A DNA stretch of 64,000 bases from Corynebacterium pseudotuberculosis (GTDB taxonomy: Bacteria; Actinomycetota; Actinomycetes; Mycobacteriales; Mycobacteriaceae), in assembly GCF_002155265.1 (NCBI RefSeq), contig NZ_CP021251.1, forward strand, positions 806,001-870,000, read 5' to 3'. The position numbers and the translations under genes were made by a program. How positions within the stretch are numbered: position 1 is the first letter of the stretch; each line of letters begins with the position of its first letter. Positions 25,791 to 32,773 of the stretch are shown one piece after another. A model generated the notes under the pieces. It saw only the letters and a list, made by a program, of their open reading frames with translations, was not told the DNA's origin and did not search any database.

Positions 25791-26505
25791 CGCGAAACGC
25801 GAGGAGCTTATCCTCGATTTCTTGGATACTGCTCCTACGGAAATCTCTGCATGGGCGGCAGCCCGTGCAGAGGCTATCCGTGAAGGAAGAGACCGTTATG
25901 TGGATTTGGTGGAAATAAAAAGTAACCAACCAGATCCTGAACTAGCTGCTGCGGAGTTGGGAGAAAATTCTGATCTCTTTGTCTCAACTCCGGCCAACCG
26001 AGCACGGCGGCAGCCGGCGAAAGAGAAGCATGTTCCTAAAACACTGTTGTTGGTCTTAGTTACTGTTCTTATCGCCGCAGCAGGAGTGGGCATTTATACC
26101 TGGGGAAAGCCCGAGCCTGCCCAGGATCCGCATGGCGGTATGTCTATGGGCGGGGAGGATCCCGCTGCGATCCAAGCCCGCATGAAAGAACTCCAGGAAA
26201 TAACGGATAAAGAGCCTAAGAATATTGATGCGCACCTTGAGTATGGTTTGCTGCTCTTTAATTTTGGTGACTTTGAAACCGCTGAATCCCAGTGGAACAA
26301 AGTTATTGAGATAGACCCAAATAATGTGCAGGCCTGGTACAACATCGGGTTCTGTGCAGTGGCTAAAGAGCCGATCGATCAGGCCAAGGCGCATCGAGCT
26401 TGGAGCAAAGTGATAGAGATCGACCCCGACTCACCGCTGGCTAAGACAGCTCAAAACCATATGTCGGCTGTGAAGCCCGCAACCGAGACTCCTCAGAAGA
26501 AGTAA
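25780..26505 (+). CDS. TPR membrane protein of the nrf cluster (NrfG/CcmI-like role)
   Basis: 241 residues. A cytoplasmic N-terminal part with a CcmH/CycH-like helical opening ('KREELILDFLDTAP'), one membrane helix (about 87-108), and an outer domain with about two TPR repeats (about 150-225, 'NAWYNIG'-type pattern and 'WSKVIEIDPDSPLAK'). TPR proteins of this kind hold apocytochrome c during heme ligation. GTG start, overlapping nrfA by 11 bp. A role in NrfA or NrfH maturation is inferred from position. Confidence 0.8.
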   Translation: MDTDAKREELILDFLDTAPTEISAWAAARAEAIREGRDRYVDLVEIKSNQPDPELAAAELGENSDLFVSTPANRARRQPAKEKHVPKTLLLVLVTVLIAAAGVGIYTWGKPEPAQDPHGGMSMGGEDPAAIQARMKELQEITDKEPKNIDAHLEYGLLLFNFGDFETAESQWNKVIEIDPNNVQAWYNIGFCAVAKEPIDQAKAHRAWSKVIEIDPDSPLAKTAQNHMSAVKPATETPQKK

Positions 26506-26515
26506 GGAACTACTT

Positions 26516-27916
26516 ATGACTGAGAAGAATCACTATGGGCAGGTCACGGTAAGTGCGATCTTTAAAAGGGTCTATAGAATCCTGCATTCCAAACTGGTAG
26601 GCGTACTCATCATCCTGGCCATGGCTGTGTTATCGCTTATTGGCACGTTGGTGATGCAAGCACCTGTTTCTCGGCGGACTGACCCTGAAGGTTATGCTCG
26701 CTGGCTGCCTAACGCGCAGGAAAAACTGGGCGGTTGGGCGACCGTGTTTGACTACTTGGGATTTTTTAATATGTGGTCATCCCCGTTATTCCTGGGGATA
26801 ACGGTGCTACTCGCGCTTTCCATCATTGCGTGTACCACGCATCGCCTTCCTGAACTACTCAAAAAGACGCTGCACCCTCGGATTCATGTTTCCGATAGGT
26901 TCTTTAGCAACGCGCAATATCGTGCGACTATTCCTACCAAGCTCACTACGGAAGACTCTCTGGAATCAGTGCGGGAGGCGCTAAAATCTCGACGTTTTCG
27001 CATTGTTGTAGACGAGCAAGATCCTTCGCGCCTTTATGCCGATAGATTCCGTTATGGACCGTTTGGCACGGTTATCGCACATGCAGCATTTGTGGTTATT
27101 CTTGCGGCCTTTGGCGTCTCTGCTTTTACCGGGTTTGAAACGAACCTTGATATTGCCATAGGCGAGAAGGCGGATGCGGGGAATAACACAGATTTTTCAG
27201 TGGAAGCAGTGTCTTTTGATGACGTCTACGATGCTCAGGGGCGTCCCACAGATTATGTTTCTCATCTGATCGTGCGAAAAGGATCAGAAAAAGTTGCTGA
27301 GCAGGACGTTCGGGTAAATACTCCGATTGTTGTGGATGGCGTCAGATTCCACCAAGCCTCTTTCGGTGTTGCTGCAGCGATTAAGGTGACCGATGACAAA
27401 GGCACTGAAATTGCAAAGAAGGCTGTGCCGTTAAAGTGGAAGTCTGGGGACGGCATGAACGTCGTCGGCAGGCTAGATCTGCTGGACCGCGGGTTAGAGA
27501 TTATCGTCGCAACGCCTGCGTCTGGGCAGCGAACCTCCAACGTGGGTACTGCCACCATTGAGGTTTATCAGATGAGCAGCGACAAGAAATTGGGAGCTGA
27601 AACTGTAAATCAAGGCTCTCAAGCACACGTAGGGCCAGTAAACGTGACCTTTGAAAGGGAACAACGTTTTACCACCATTACTGTGCGCAATGATCCAGGA
27701 ACCATATGGATGTGGATTGGCTCGGCGCTGCTCATTATCGGAATGGTAATGACCTTTGGTTTTAAGCATCGACGCATATGGGTACGGGTCACCGACGACG
27801 CCATTTATGTTGCATCCGTAGAGCAACAAGACACACTGTTAGACCGAGAATTTCGCCAGCTCATCCAGCACATTAGCCAGAGCTCCAGCGTAAATAAGGA
27901 AGGCACTTATGCTTGA
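26516..27916 (+). CDS. resB: Cytochrome c biogenesis protein ResB (CcsB, System II)
   Basis: 466 residues. ResB/Ccs1 topology: three membrane helices in the N-terminal half (near 25-45, 85-105, 185-205), a large outer domain, and a fourth helix near 400. With CcsA it forms the synthetase that carries heme outwards and links it to CxxCH. The ResB-type opening 'ILHSKLVGVLIILAMAVLSL' is recognisable. It starts 10 bp after the TPR gene and overlaps ccsA by 8 bp. Confidence 0.92.
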   Translation: MTEKNHYGQVTVSAIFKRVYRILHSKLVGVLIILAMAVLSLIGTLVMQAPVSRRTDPEGYARWLPNAQEKLGGWATVFDYLGFFNMWSSPLFLGITVLLALSIIACTTHRLPELLKKTLHPRIHVSDRFFSNAQYRATIPTKLTTEDSLESVREALKSRRFRIVVDEQDPSRLYADRFRYGPFGTVIAHAAFVVILAAFGVSAFTGFETNLDIAIGEKADAGNNTDFSVEAVSFDDVYDAQGRPTDYVSHLIVRKGSEKVAEQDVRVNTPIVVDGVRFHQASFGVAAAIKVTDDKGTEIAKKAVPLKWKSGDGMNVVGRLDLLDRGLEIIVATPASGQRTSNVGTATIEVYQMSSDKKLGAETVNQGSQAHVGPVNVTFEREQRFTTITVRNDPGTIWMWIGSALLIIGMVMTFGFKHRRIWVRVTDDAIYVASVEQQDTLLDREFRQLIQHISQSSSVNKEGTYA

Positions 27917-28718
27917 GATATCCCAATACGCTCTTAACGGAGCGATCGCTTTTACAATTCTGGGTCTGCTTGCAGAGGTCCTCTTTATCACGGGAAAGTG
28001 GAACAAGCAGAGCGAAAATCCGTGGTACACGATGGCTTTTACTCTTGTTGCCTTAGCGCTGACTCTGTTCTACCTGGGGGTCCGCATGGTCAATACTGGA
28101 CACGGGCCTTTTGCCAACCAACATGAGTTTTCTGTGGCCTTTAGCGCGGGAATCCTTGGCGCTTTGGCGCTCTTTGTCTGGCGATATAAATTCCACATTT
28201 TGTCTGTGGTTGTTCTGCCGGTGGTTACAGTCATGTTGATTTACGCAACCCAATTGGACACGGAACTGAAGCCATTGGTGCCTGCTCTGCAGAATAGCGT
28301 GTTGCTAACATTCCATGTGGGGTTTGCTGTGTTTTCCTATGGCGCGGCGTGCGTATCCTTTGGCGCTGCCGTGCTGTATCTGATCACCCCGTACGTTCGG
28401 AGCAAGTATTTCCCTAGTGCGGAGCTATGCGACGAAGTAGGGTATCGCGCAGCAGCCCTTGCCTTCCCCCTGCTCACCATCATGATTATCCTGGGGTCAG
28501 TATGGGCAAACGTTGCATGGGGGCGCTACTGGGGTTGGGATCCTAAAGAAACAGCCGCATTTGTTACCTGGCTTTTCTATGGAGCTTTCCTGCACGCCAG
28601 AGTGGTGCGCAACTGGCGCGGAACTAAATCTGCGTGGCTGCTCATCATTGGTTTTATCGCCGTATTGTTTGCGTATTTTGGCAACCACTTCTTCGGTGGC
28701 CTCCACTCGTATGCCTAG
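27909..28718 (+). CDS. ccsA: Cytochrome c biogenesis protein CcsA (ResC, System II)
   Basis: 269 residues, about eight membrane helices. The tryptophan-rich heme-handling WWD motif is present as 'WANVAWGRYWGWDPKETAAF', and conserved histidines lie in the flanking loops ('NQHEFSVAF', 'NHFFGGLHSY'). It works with ResB. It is a second cytochrome-maturation set if, as in related species, another ccs operon serves the bc1 complex elsewhere. Confidence 0.95.
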   Translation: MLEISQYALNGAIAFTILGLLAEVLFITGKWNKQSENPWYTMAFTLVALALTLFYLGVRMVNTGHGPFANQHEFSVAFSAGILGALALFVWRYKFHILSVVVLPVVTVMLIYATQLDTELKPLVPALQNSVLLTFHVGFAVFSYGAACVSFGAAVLYLITPYVRSKYFPSAELCDEVGYRAAALAFPLLTIMIILGSVWANVAWGRYWGWDPKETAAFVTWLFYGAFLHARVVRNWRGTKSAWLLIIGFIAVLFAYFGNHFFGGLHSYA

Positions 28719-28730
28719 GGGATAGACACG

Positions 28731-29255
28731 GTGACTAATAAAAAACGAGTGATAATTCTGCTTGCGGCTATTGTCGTGGTCTTGGGGGCCATCTATATGG
28801 TGCAGAAACCCCAAGAAGACACAGTGACTGTAGACAACACCTCTGGAAAGACGATTCGTCTGGGGGAAGAAGCCCCTAACTTTAAGTCGCTAGATATCAA
28901 GGGGCATCCCTTCGATCTTGCTGCTCTTAAAGGAAAACCCATATGGATAGTTTTCAACGCCACGTGGTGTTCAAATTGTCGTGCGGAAATTCCAGAGATT
29001 CAAGAATTGGCAAAGGAAGACAGCATTGCGGTGGTTTCCATCTATCTCAATGAAAATTCCACGCAGGTGCGCCAATACGCAGAAAAGCTTGGTCTGACGT
29101 ATACCCAAATACCGGATGCGCGCGGGACCATTTCTGCCTCCTACGGTGTTTCTGCGGTGCCCTCGCATGTGGTGATCGACGAGCACTTTAAAGTTAAGTG
29201 GATCAAAGCAGGAACGATTACTGGCCAGGACATCAAGAAGGCCTTAGAAGGATAA
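28731..29255 (+). CDS. resA: ResA/TlpA-like membrane-anchored thioredoxin
   Basis: 174 residues. One N-terminal membrane anchor (about 7-24) and an outer thioredoxin fold with the active site WCSNC (Cys80 and Cys83), the conserved cis-Pro region 'VSAVPSHVVID', and an inserted segment typical of ResA/TlpA. Family role: reduces the disulfide of apocytochrome CxxCH before heme attachment. GTG start with AGGGGA upstream. Last gene of the nrf operon. Confidence 0.9.
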   Translation: MTNKKRVIILLAAIVVVLGAIYMVQKPQEDTVTVDNTSGKTIRLGEEAPNFKSLDIKGHPFDLAALKGKPIWIVFNATWCSNCRAEIPEIQELAKEDSIAVVSIYLNENSTQVRQYAEKLGLTYTQIPDARGTISASYGVSAVPSHVVIDEHFKVKWIKAGTITGQDIKKALEG

Positions 29256-29256
29256 A

Positions 29257-29285
29257 AAGGAGGGCACCCAATGGGTGCCCTCCTT
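29257..29285. terminator. Bidirectional terminator between the nrf operon and the small-protein operon
   Basis: AAGGAGGGCACCC (29257-29269) pairs perfectly with GGGTGCCCTCCTT (29273-29285). The stem has A-runs on the left and T-rich sequence on the right, so it can end transcription from both converging operons. Confidence 0.9.
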
Positions 29286-29308
29286 CAGTTCTAGCAGTCG
29301 CTATAAAA

Positions 29309-29566
29309 TTACGCGGCCTTTTCTGCCGGTGCAGTAGCCGGAGCGGAAGAGCCGGTGGTCAGCCACTGGTGGAAGAAGTGGAAGACGGACTTGAAGCCCT
29401 TGCCTTCTTCTACGCCGGTGTCACCGGAGATGGAGGAACCCAGGCCGCGGGCGATAAAGTCGTTGATGGTTGCAAGGTTTTTGAAGACGATCTCAAAGAA
29501 CTTGTACAAGCCCTTTCCGTCGTTCTGGGCTGCTGTCTCTGCTGCTGCGAGGATGGCGTCGTGCAT
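29309..29566 (-). CDS. Small GLGSS-motif protein 3 (candidate mycomembrane protein)
   Basis: 85 residues, no signal peptide. An amphipathic helical N-terminal part ('GLYKFFEIVFKNLATINDFI') is followed by 'RGLGSSISGD' and a second helical stretch, then an Ala/Pro-rich tail. AAGGAAG precedes the ATG. It is the third gene of a tandem set; all three share GLGSS after an amphipathic helix. Corynebacterial PorA/PorH-type porins are likewise very small, signal-less, amphipathic and O-mycoloylated on serine. Membership of that class is inference. Confidence 0.7.
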   Translation of the reverse strand: MHDAILAAAETAAQNDGKGLYKFFEIVFKNLATINDFIARGLGSSISGDTGVEEGKGFKSVFHFFHQWLTTGSSAPATAPAEKAA

Positions 29567-29588
29567 GATTACTTCCTTATGCTAAGAA

Positions 29589-29843
29589 TTAGTTTTTTGC
29601 TGGAGCGGTTTGGCTTTTATCGGAGGAAAGATTCAATCCGCTAGAGCCCAGGCCCTCGGTGGAGGCGGAATCTAGGTTGAGGATCGCTCCTAAGACCTTC
29701 TTTACAGACTCAAAGCTCTCGCCGAAGAGAGGAGTGAGAAACTTTAGGAAGCTGGCAAAAGCTCCGCCGTTACGATCGCGGAGGTAATCAACAAGGGTCT
29801 GGCTGACCCCGACGTTGGTCAAGAAGCTTTCAATAGAACCCAT
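29589..29843 (-). CDS. Small GLGSS-motif protein 2 (candidate mycomembrane protein)
   Basis: 84 residues beginning MGSIESFL, the same opening as the upstream gene (MGSIEFLL), so the two are paralogues. The body is helical and amphipathic ('FASFLKFLTPLFGESFESVKK'), then 'LGAILNLDSASTEGLGSSG', closely matching 'ALLNLDGASAEGLGSSN' of its neighbour. AAGGAGG lies 8 bp before the ATG, which overlaps the upstream stop as TAATG. No signal peptide. Confidence 0.75.
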   Translation of the reverse strand: MGSIESFLTNVGVSQTLVDYLRDRNGGAFASFLKFLTPLFGESFESVKKVLGAILNLDSASTEGLGSSGLNLSSDKSQTAPAKN

Positions 29844-30154
29844 TATTTTGCCTCCTTGGCTGGGGTAGCAGCGCTGGTGGAAGATCCGGAGGATGCCCAA
29901 TCGGGGTTGGAAGAGCCTAGGCCCTCAGCGGAAGCTCCATCGAGGTTCAGTAGCGCCTGGAAGAACTTGGGGATGTGGGTGCCAATAGCAAGATCGCGTC
30001 CACCGCCGATGATTCCACCAGTCTTCCCCGTGAGAATGTCAATCAGGGAATGCTTCGAGGTTTCGTAGAACCAATTGATCCAGTTGCTACCTGGCTGCTC
30101 AATGGTCTTCTCGTACCAACCGGCTTGCTGCAATAAAAATTCGATAGAGCCCAA
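29843..30154 (-). CDS. Small GLGSS-motif protein 1 (candidate mycomembrane protein)
   Basis: 103 residues, TTG start with AAAGG 8-9 bp upstream. It shares the MGSIE opening and the 'NLDxAS-EGLGSS' block with the next gene but carries an extra glycine-rich middle part ('GKTGGIIGGGRDL'). The tail is Ser/Ala/Thr-rich. First gene of the three-gene minus-strand operon, with an AT-rich promoter region upstream. Confidence 0.72.
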   Translation of the reverse strand: MGSIEFLLQQAGWYEKTIEQPGSNWINWFYETSKHSLIDILTGKTGGIIGGGRDLAIGTHIPKFFQALLNLDGASAEGLGSSNPDWASSGSSTSAATPAKEAK

Positions 30155-30515
30155 GAGGGGAGCCTTTCTGCTCTTTCTGAGTAAATTCCTACGGATGCTT
30201 TAGAGACGCGTCAAAATCCTATATTAACCATATATTTTTGACTCAAAATGATACACATTTGTCCTTATTTATTTTTAAATAAATATTTTTCTCAGTTTCT
30301 AAGTGCTTTTCTTAAATTAATATTTAATTATCGTCATATTTAAATAAATAAATTGTTTTATGGGATGCTTGTCGGGGTGAGGTGGGTCGCAGCGGTAGGA
30401 GACTTCAAACATATTGTGTTCTTTGTAACAGACTATTGCTCTAATTGGGTACGCCACATCTTTAGATTTATCATTGGGAAGTCATAGTTTTCCCTCAACT
30501 AGGAAAGGCTCTCTC
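30155..30515. other. AT-rich intergenic island between divergent small-protein and DsbB-like operons
   Basis: No gene was found. From about 30215 to 30360 the DNA is almost entirely A and T, with several short palindromes (for example ATTTATTTTTAAATAAAT near 30265-30282 and TTAAATTAATATTTAA near 30313-30328). It must hold the promoters of both flanking operons. Such sequence is a typical binding region for Lsr2-like silencers. Confidence 0.6.
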
Positions 30516-30683
30516 GTGGAGTTTGTTTTCTACAGCTTGTGTGCTGCGGCACTCATTCTGGTCCTCCTCAAACCAGAAAAAGAAAAGCTGGCATTTGGAT
30601 TATTGGTCGGATCATTCGCATTCTCTGTGCTGATGTTCTTCATGGCTTCCGCCACCTCAATCGTTCCGGCGGTGAATCTCTAA
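30516..30683 (+). CDS. Small two-helix membrane protein upstream of the DsbB-like gene
   Basis: 55 residues with two membrane segments (about 2-18 and 28-48) joined by a charged turn 'KPEKEKLA'. The GTG at 30516 has AGGAAAGG upstream. The stop is directly followed by the ATG of the DsbB-like gene, so they are co-translated. No family recognised; a helper subunit of the DsbB-like protein is possible. Confidence 0.65.
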   Translation: MEFVFYSLCAAALILVLLKPEKEKLAFGLLVGSFAFSVLMFFMASATSIVPAVNL

Positions 30684-32174
30684 ATGTTTAACGCAAAAGT
30701 TTTCCGCTTTGTCCTGGCGGCAGCAGTCTTTATCATCATGGCGTTCCCCGTGGGCGTGGCCAACATCTACCTCGGGTTTATTAACGGTGAATCTCCGTGC
30801 ATTCTCTGTGGTAACGAGCGTTTTGGCATGGTCCTGATCGGCGCCCTAGGCGTTTTCATCCTGCGTTATGGCGCCCGCATGCGCTATGTAGTTACGCTTC
30901 TTTTGGTCGCGTTCTACTATCTCTACACAACGGTGCGTCACTGGGGTGGGCGCGCGAATGCTGACCTGGGTCAGGGCTTTGGCGATGCCGTGCTCGGTGT
31001 GCACACATACACCTGGGGCATCCTGGTGTACTGGGTGGTTATCGGTGTCCTTGCCATTGGTTTGATCTTTATTGGCAAAGACAAAATGCTCCAGAAGGAG
31101 TTCACTTCTTCCGAATTGGAAGTGAAGAAATTCTCACCTGCTACCAAGTTTGTGGCCATCGTAGCCATCGTTATTACCTGCGCCAACTGCGTTCAGTTCC
31201 TTATTGGTAACGGAATCCCTCCTTACGCAGGCGCCGGCGATCCAGCTCGCTTCACCTTTAACATTGCTCAGACGGCTAAATACTGGGATAAAGAGCACCA
31301 GTATGAGTCCCTCAGCGACATTCGCCTGCACAAGTTCAATGCCCCCGATCCTTACAAGGGAGTAGAGTTTGACGCTACCCCGCTGGCAGGGAAGAAGGCC
31401 CTTGAGCTTGTTGGTACTCATGAGATCGGCTTTGGCGTCACCGGATTCCGTGAAAAGGGCCGTGCTGCAGGTATTGCTTATGATTCCGAGAGCCAGAAGT
31501 TTGGTTTGGTCTCTTCCAAGGGCGGTTTCTACTACACCGATAAGAATTTCAAGGAGCACTCCTCCTTCGCGCGTGTCGACGTCCCCAATGGTTCCGATAT
31601 CCATAACACCGTGGATGCAGCCTTTTTCAAGCCGGGCGGGCTGGTAGCTATCGCCCAGAACAAGACCGTCTATGGTGCTGTGATCCAGGACGATGTTGAT
31701 GAGAAGATCGCTTGGAAAGATTTCACCGAGACCTCCGGTAACATCATGCCGATCTTTGATTCCAAGGGTCGTCCTGAGCTGCGTACCATTCGTGCCCGCA
31801 TGGCTTACACGCTGACGGTGGCGTCGGAAAGCAAAGCCGATACCTTTGTTACCCTCAGCGTTCCTCATAAGCGCTCCAAGCAGGTTGTTATTTCTGAGTT
31901 CTCCAAGGAAGACAACAAGCTTGTTCGCGAGGGCGTGCTCGATGCCGAGGGCGTGTACCCGGTCGGCGCGGATCTTCATGACGGCACCCTGTACGTCCTG
32001 TCAAAGGAGCACAACAGCCTGTTGCGCATCGATATGAAGGACTTCAGCGTCAAGGAGACTCATAACCTCCCAGAGCTTAACGACGTCCGCGATATTGCCG
32101 TTGCTGGAAAGAGCGCCTTTGTGCTCGCCCACGACGGTGACCGTGACATAGTCCACGAGCTCAAACTCTCTTAA
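30684..32174 (+). CDS. DsbB-like membrane protein fused to a large extracytoplasmic domain
   Basis: 496 residues. The first 176 residues form five predicted membrane helices. The first outer loop carries 'SPCILCGNERFG' (Cys39, Cys42), equivalent to the quinone-linked CxxC of DsbB. A second CxxC (Cys166, Cys169, 'TCANCV') lies within helix 5. The remaining 320 residues are predicted outside and show repeated four-strand patterns with 'DGTLYVLSKEHNSLLRID' and 'VRDIAVAGKSAFVLAHDGD', as in beta-propellers. DsbB reoxidises thiol oxidases with quinone. Actinobacteria usually use VKOR for this, so a DsbB-propeller fusion is notable. Its substrate is unknown. Confidence 0.72.
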   Translation: MFNAKVFRFVLAAAVFIIMAFPVGVANIYLGFINGESPCILCGNERFGMVLIGALGVFILRYGARMRYVVTLLLVAFYYLYTTVRHWGGRANADLGQGFGDAVLGVHTYTWGILVYWVVIGVLAIGLIFIGKDKMLQKEFTSSELEVKKFSPATKFVAIVAIVITCANCVQFLIGNGIPPYAGAGDPARFTFNIAQTAKYWDKEHQYESLSDIRLHKFNAPDPYKGVEFDATPLAGKKALELVGTHEIGFGVTGFREKGRAAGIAYDSESQKFGLVSSKGGFYYTDKNFKEHSSFARVDVPNGSDIHNTVDAAFFKPGGLVAIAQNKTVYGAVIQDDVDEKIAWKDFTETSGNIMPIFDSKGRPELRTIRARMAYTLTVASESKADTFVTLSVPHKRSKQVVISEFSKEDNKLVREGVLDAEGVYPVGADLHDGTLYVLSKEHNSLLRIDMKDFSVKETHNLPELNDVRDIAVAGKSAFVLAHDGDRDIVHELKLS

Positions 32175-32185
32175 AGAGCCCACGA

Positions 32186-32210
32186 AAAAGCGCCCCTAGG
32201 GGCGCTTTTC
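32186..32210. terminator. Bidirectional terminator after the DsbB-like gene
   Basis: A perfect palindrome AAAAGCGCCCC-TA-GGGGCGCTTTT flanked by A and T tracts, between converging genes. Confidence 0.92.
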
Positions 32211-32235
32211 TTATGCCTGCTTGGTTACTGGCGGC

Positions 32236-32715
32236 TCAGCTGACCAGGGGAAGACGATCCACTCGTCGGTGTGCTTCCATATTATAGGTGGGGGAGACCA
32301 CCGAACGGCTCTTTGCGTAGATCACTGCGGAGCGAACTTCAGCCCCATGAGACTCGAGCAGCTGGAGTACGAGCTGGAGCGTACGTCCAGAATCAGCAAC
32401 ATCATCTACTACAAGAATCCTGCGGCCCTTAATCGAGTTGGTGTCCAAGAGGGGCTCGAGGAGCACTGGGTCCGGGAGCGTCTCGTTGACGTCGGTATAA
32501 AACTCGACGTTGATGGCGTCGGAAAGCTTTACTCCCATGGAGTAAGACAGTGCGCCCGCGGGAATAAGTCCGCCACGTGCTACAGCCACAATAATTTCTG
32601 GGTCGTAGCCGTCATTGACAATCTGCTGGGCGAGCTCGCGATTAGCGTTTCCGAACCCTTCCCAAGTCAGGACTTCCTTCTTCTCAAGATCTGCTGAGTC
32701 TGCGTGGTATGCCAT
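32236..32715 (-). CDS. Purine-type phosphoribosyltransferase with frameshifted C-terminus
   Basis: 159 residues as read. The PRPP-binding motif 'RRILVVDDVADSGRTL' and 'IIVAVARGGLIPAGALSYSMG' are intact, matching the xanthine/hypoxanthine-type phosphoribosyltransferases of actinobacteria. The reading frame ends in 'HRRVDRLPLVS', but the adjacent frame continues with 'KHTDEWIVFPWSAEPPV' to a stop at 32211, which is the expected family ending. The break lies at about 32278-32284 and looks like one extra base. Roughly 20 C-terminal residues, including a dimer/active-site loop Trp, are replaced. It may be a true mutation, recoding or a sequence error. Likely job: purine base salvage, next to purT. 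Confidence 0.8.
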   Translation of the reverse strand: MAYHADSADLEKKEVLTWEGFGNANRELAQQIVNDGYDPEIIVAVARGGLIPAGALSYSMGVKLSDAINVEFYTDVNETLPDPVLLEPLLDTNSIKGRRILVVDDVADSGRTLQLVLQLLESHGAEVRSAVIYAKSRSVVSPTYNMEAHRRVDRLPLVS

Positions 32716-32773
32716 AAGCGAACTTTAGCGCGTTAGACGCTCTTCGTGGTAGCCGCCTTGTAGCATAAATGAC

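Noticed and set aside
29198..29644. Plus-strand frame of 148 codons across the small GLGSS genes
   Set aside because: It runs through the bidirectional terminator and opposite to three genes that have good ribosome sites and shared motifs.
31134..31979. 281-codon minus-strand frame in the DsbB-like gene
   Set aside because: Antisense shadow of the propeller-like domain coding region.
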